From: CAZIGM01 sp964538675
GTDB taxonomy: Bacteria > Bacillota > Bacilli > Tepidibacillales > Tepidibacillaceae
Assembly: GCA_964538675.1 (NCBI GenBank)
Contig: CAZIGM010000029.1
Location: 1 to 24,776 of the forward strand
Direction: 5' to 3'
Length of the DNA stretch: 24,776 bases
Below the pieces are notes generated by a model. It was not told where the DNA came from. It did no database searches and saw only the letters and a program-made list of their open reading frames with translations. This document shows, piece after piece, positions 24,380 through 24,776 of this stretch; within the stretch, counting starts at the first letter, position 1; each line of letters opens with the position of its first letter. The position numbers and the translations under genes are program-made.

Positions 24380-24445
24380 AAGCCGAACTTTATTCAGATG
24401 GAGTTTTAACTCCATCTGAATTTATGTGAGACTTATCCTAAATTC
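24380..24445. repeat. dispersed hairpin repeat between leuC and leuD
   Basis: AAGCCGAACTTT and GTGAGACTTATCCTAAATTC, the flanks of the 78-bp repeats at 13095-13250, here enclose a different and stronger hairpin: ATTCAGATGGAGTT / AACTCCATCTGAAT (14-bp arms, 2-base loop). It is a third copy of the family with an exchanged core. Confidence 0.85.
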
Positions 24446-24450
24446 ATTCT

Positions 24451-24471
24451 CCCCAACTTATGAAGTGGGGG
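24451..24471. repeat. G/C-rich hairpin just after leuC
   Basis: CCCCAACTT-ATG-AAGTGGGGG forms a nine-pair stem with one mismatch. It resembles the terminal hairpins seen on some IS200/IS605-type elements, but no transposase or TnpB is present here. There is no U-run after the stem on either strand, so it is not a standard terminator. Confidence 0.7.
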
Positions 24472-24476
24472 TCTTA

Positions 24477-24776
24477 TTATATCTGGATTAATTCAGGATT
24501 GCTTATTTTCCCAGTCAATGCAGACGCAGCTGCAACAGCAGGACTAGCTAGATAAACCTCTGATTCCGGATGTCCCATACGTCCAACAAAATTTCGATTA
24601 GTAGTCGCAATAGCCCTTTCACCTTTAGCTAGGATACCCATGTGTCCACCAAGACAAGGTCCACAAGTCGGTGTGCTAAATACTGCCCCTGCTTTTACTA
24701 TATCTTCTATTAAGCCCTCTTTTAATGCTTGCAAATATATCTTTTGAGTTCCAGGAAATACTATAACCCTAACTCC
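24477..24776 (-). CDS. leuC: 3-isopropylmalate dehydratase large subunit, C-terminal part
   Basis: The frame is open to the right edge, so only the last 99 residues and the stop are in the window; the apparent TTG start at 24734 is internal. The visible part reads VRVIVFPGTQKIYLQAL, then TPTCGPCLGGHMG with a CxxC that would bind the 4Fe-4S cluster, then GHPESEVYLASPAVAAASAL. This is the C-terminus of the aconitase-type LeuC/HacA subfamily. It pairs with LeuD encoded next. It is the most upstream visible gene of the leu-ilv operon; leuA and the operon promoter must lie beyond the window. Confidence 0.95.
   Translation of the reverse strand, partial: GVRVIVFPGTQKIYLQALKEGLIEDIVKAGAVFSTPTCGPCLGGHMGILAKGERAIATTNRNFVGRMGHPESEVYLASPAVAAASALTGKISNPELIQI

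Noticed and set aside
24451..24471. Terminator after leuC
   Set aside because: No U-run follows the stem on the minus strand, and leuD downstream belongs to the same pathway.
24477..24734. Independent 85-residue gene
   Set aside because: The frame continues to the window edge with LeuC sequence; the apparent start is an internal TTG.

Overview
The window is AT-rich, with strong AGGAGG-type ribosome binding sites, several GTG/TTG starts and the gene order spoIID-like / queA / tgt / yajC / TIGR04086 membrane protein. This points to a low-GC anaerobic Firmicute (class Clostridia), probably a spore former. The species cannot be named from the sequence alone. Nearly everything is on the minus strand; two small genes (10061-10474 and 17735-18193) are on the plus strand.

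Region 1 (1-9868, minus strand, read right to left) is a surface or extracellular polysaccharide operon. It starts with a Gram-positive tyrosine-phosphorylation module: Wzz-like adaptor CpsC, BY-kinase CpsD with a six-tyrosine tail, and PHP phosphatase CpsB. A membrane-bound nucleotide-sugar 4,6-dehydratase, a short phosphoglycosyl transferase that loads the first sugar on undecaprenyl phosphate, a GT4 glycosyltransferase and a UDP-sugar 6-dehydrogenase follow. The visible end is a tightly coupled trio of polysaccharide deacetylase-like protein, ATP-grasp ligase and a PHP-domain protein cut by the window edge. No flippase or polymerase is visible, so the operon continues to the left. A hairpin between cpsD and cpsB may make readthrough into the sugar genes conditional.

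Region 2 (10061-15413) is a conserved housekeeping block: a TIGR04086/YrzE-like membrane protein converges on yajC across a two-way terminator, followed by tgt and queA (queuosine tRNA modification) and a secreted SpoIID/LytB protein with SPOR-like and SH3-like parts. Two 78-bp tandem repeats sit directly upstream of queA.

Region 3 (15556-18400) holds an iron-containing alcohol dehydrogenase coupled to a small SCP2-like protein, then a 459-base gene-free stretch packed with inverted repeats, an orphan membrane-anchored protein, and a second copy of one of the palindromic elements.

Region 4 (18401-24776, minus) is the end of a branched-chain amino acid operon, in transcription order leuC (partial) - leuD - leuB - ilvE - ilvD - ilvB, closed by a small terminator. 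No ilvN small-subunit gene follows ilvB. A hairpin repeat related to the one upstream of queA is lodged between leuC and leuD.

The least ordinary content is the repeat biology: two families in which conserved ends bracket a variable hairpin, plus a perfect 28-bp-arm palindrome. The deacetylase/ATP-grasp/PHP trio in the polysaccharide operon is the next most interesting item.
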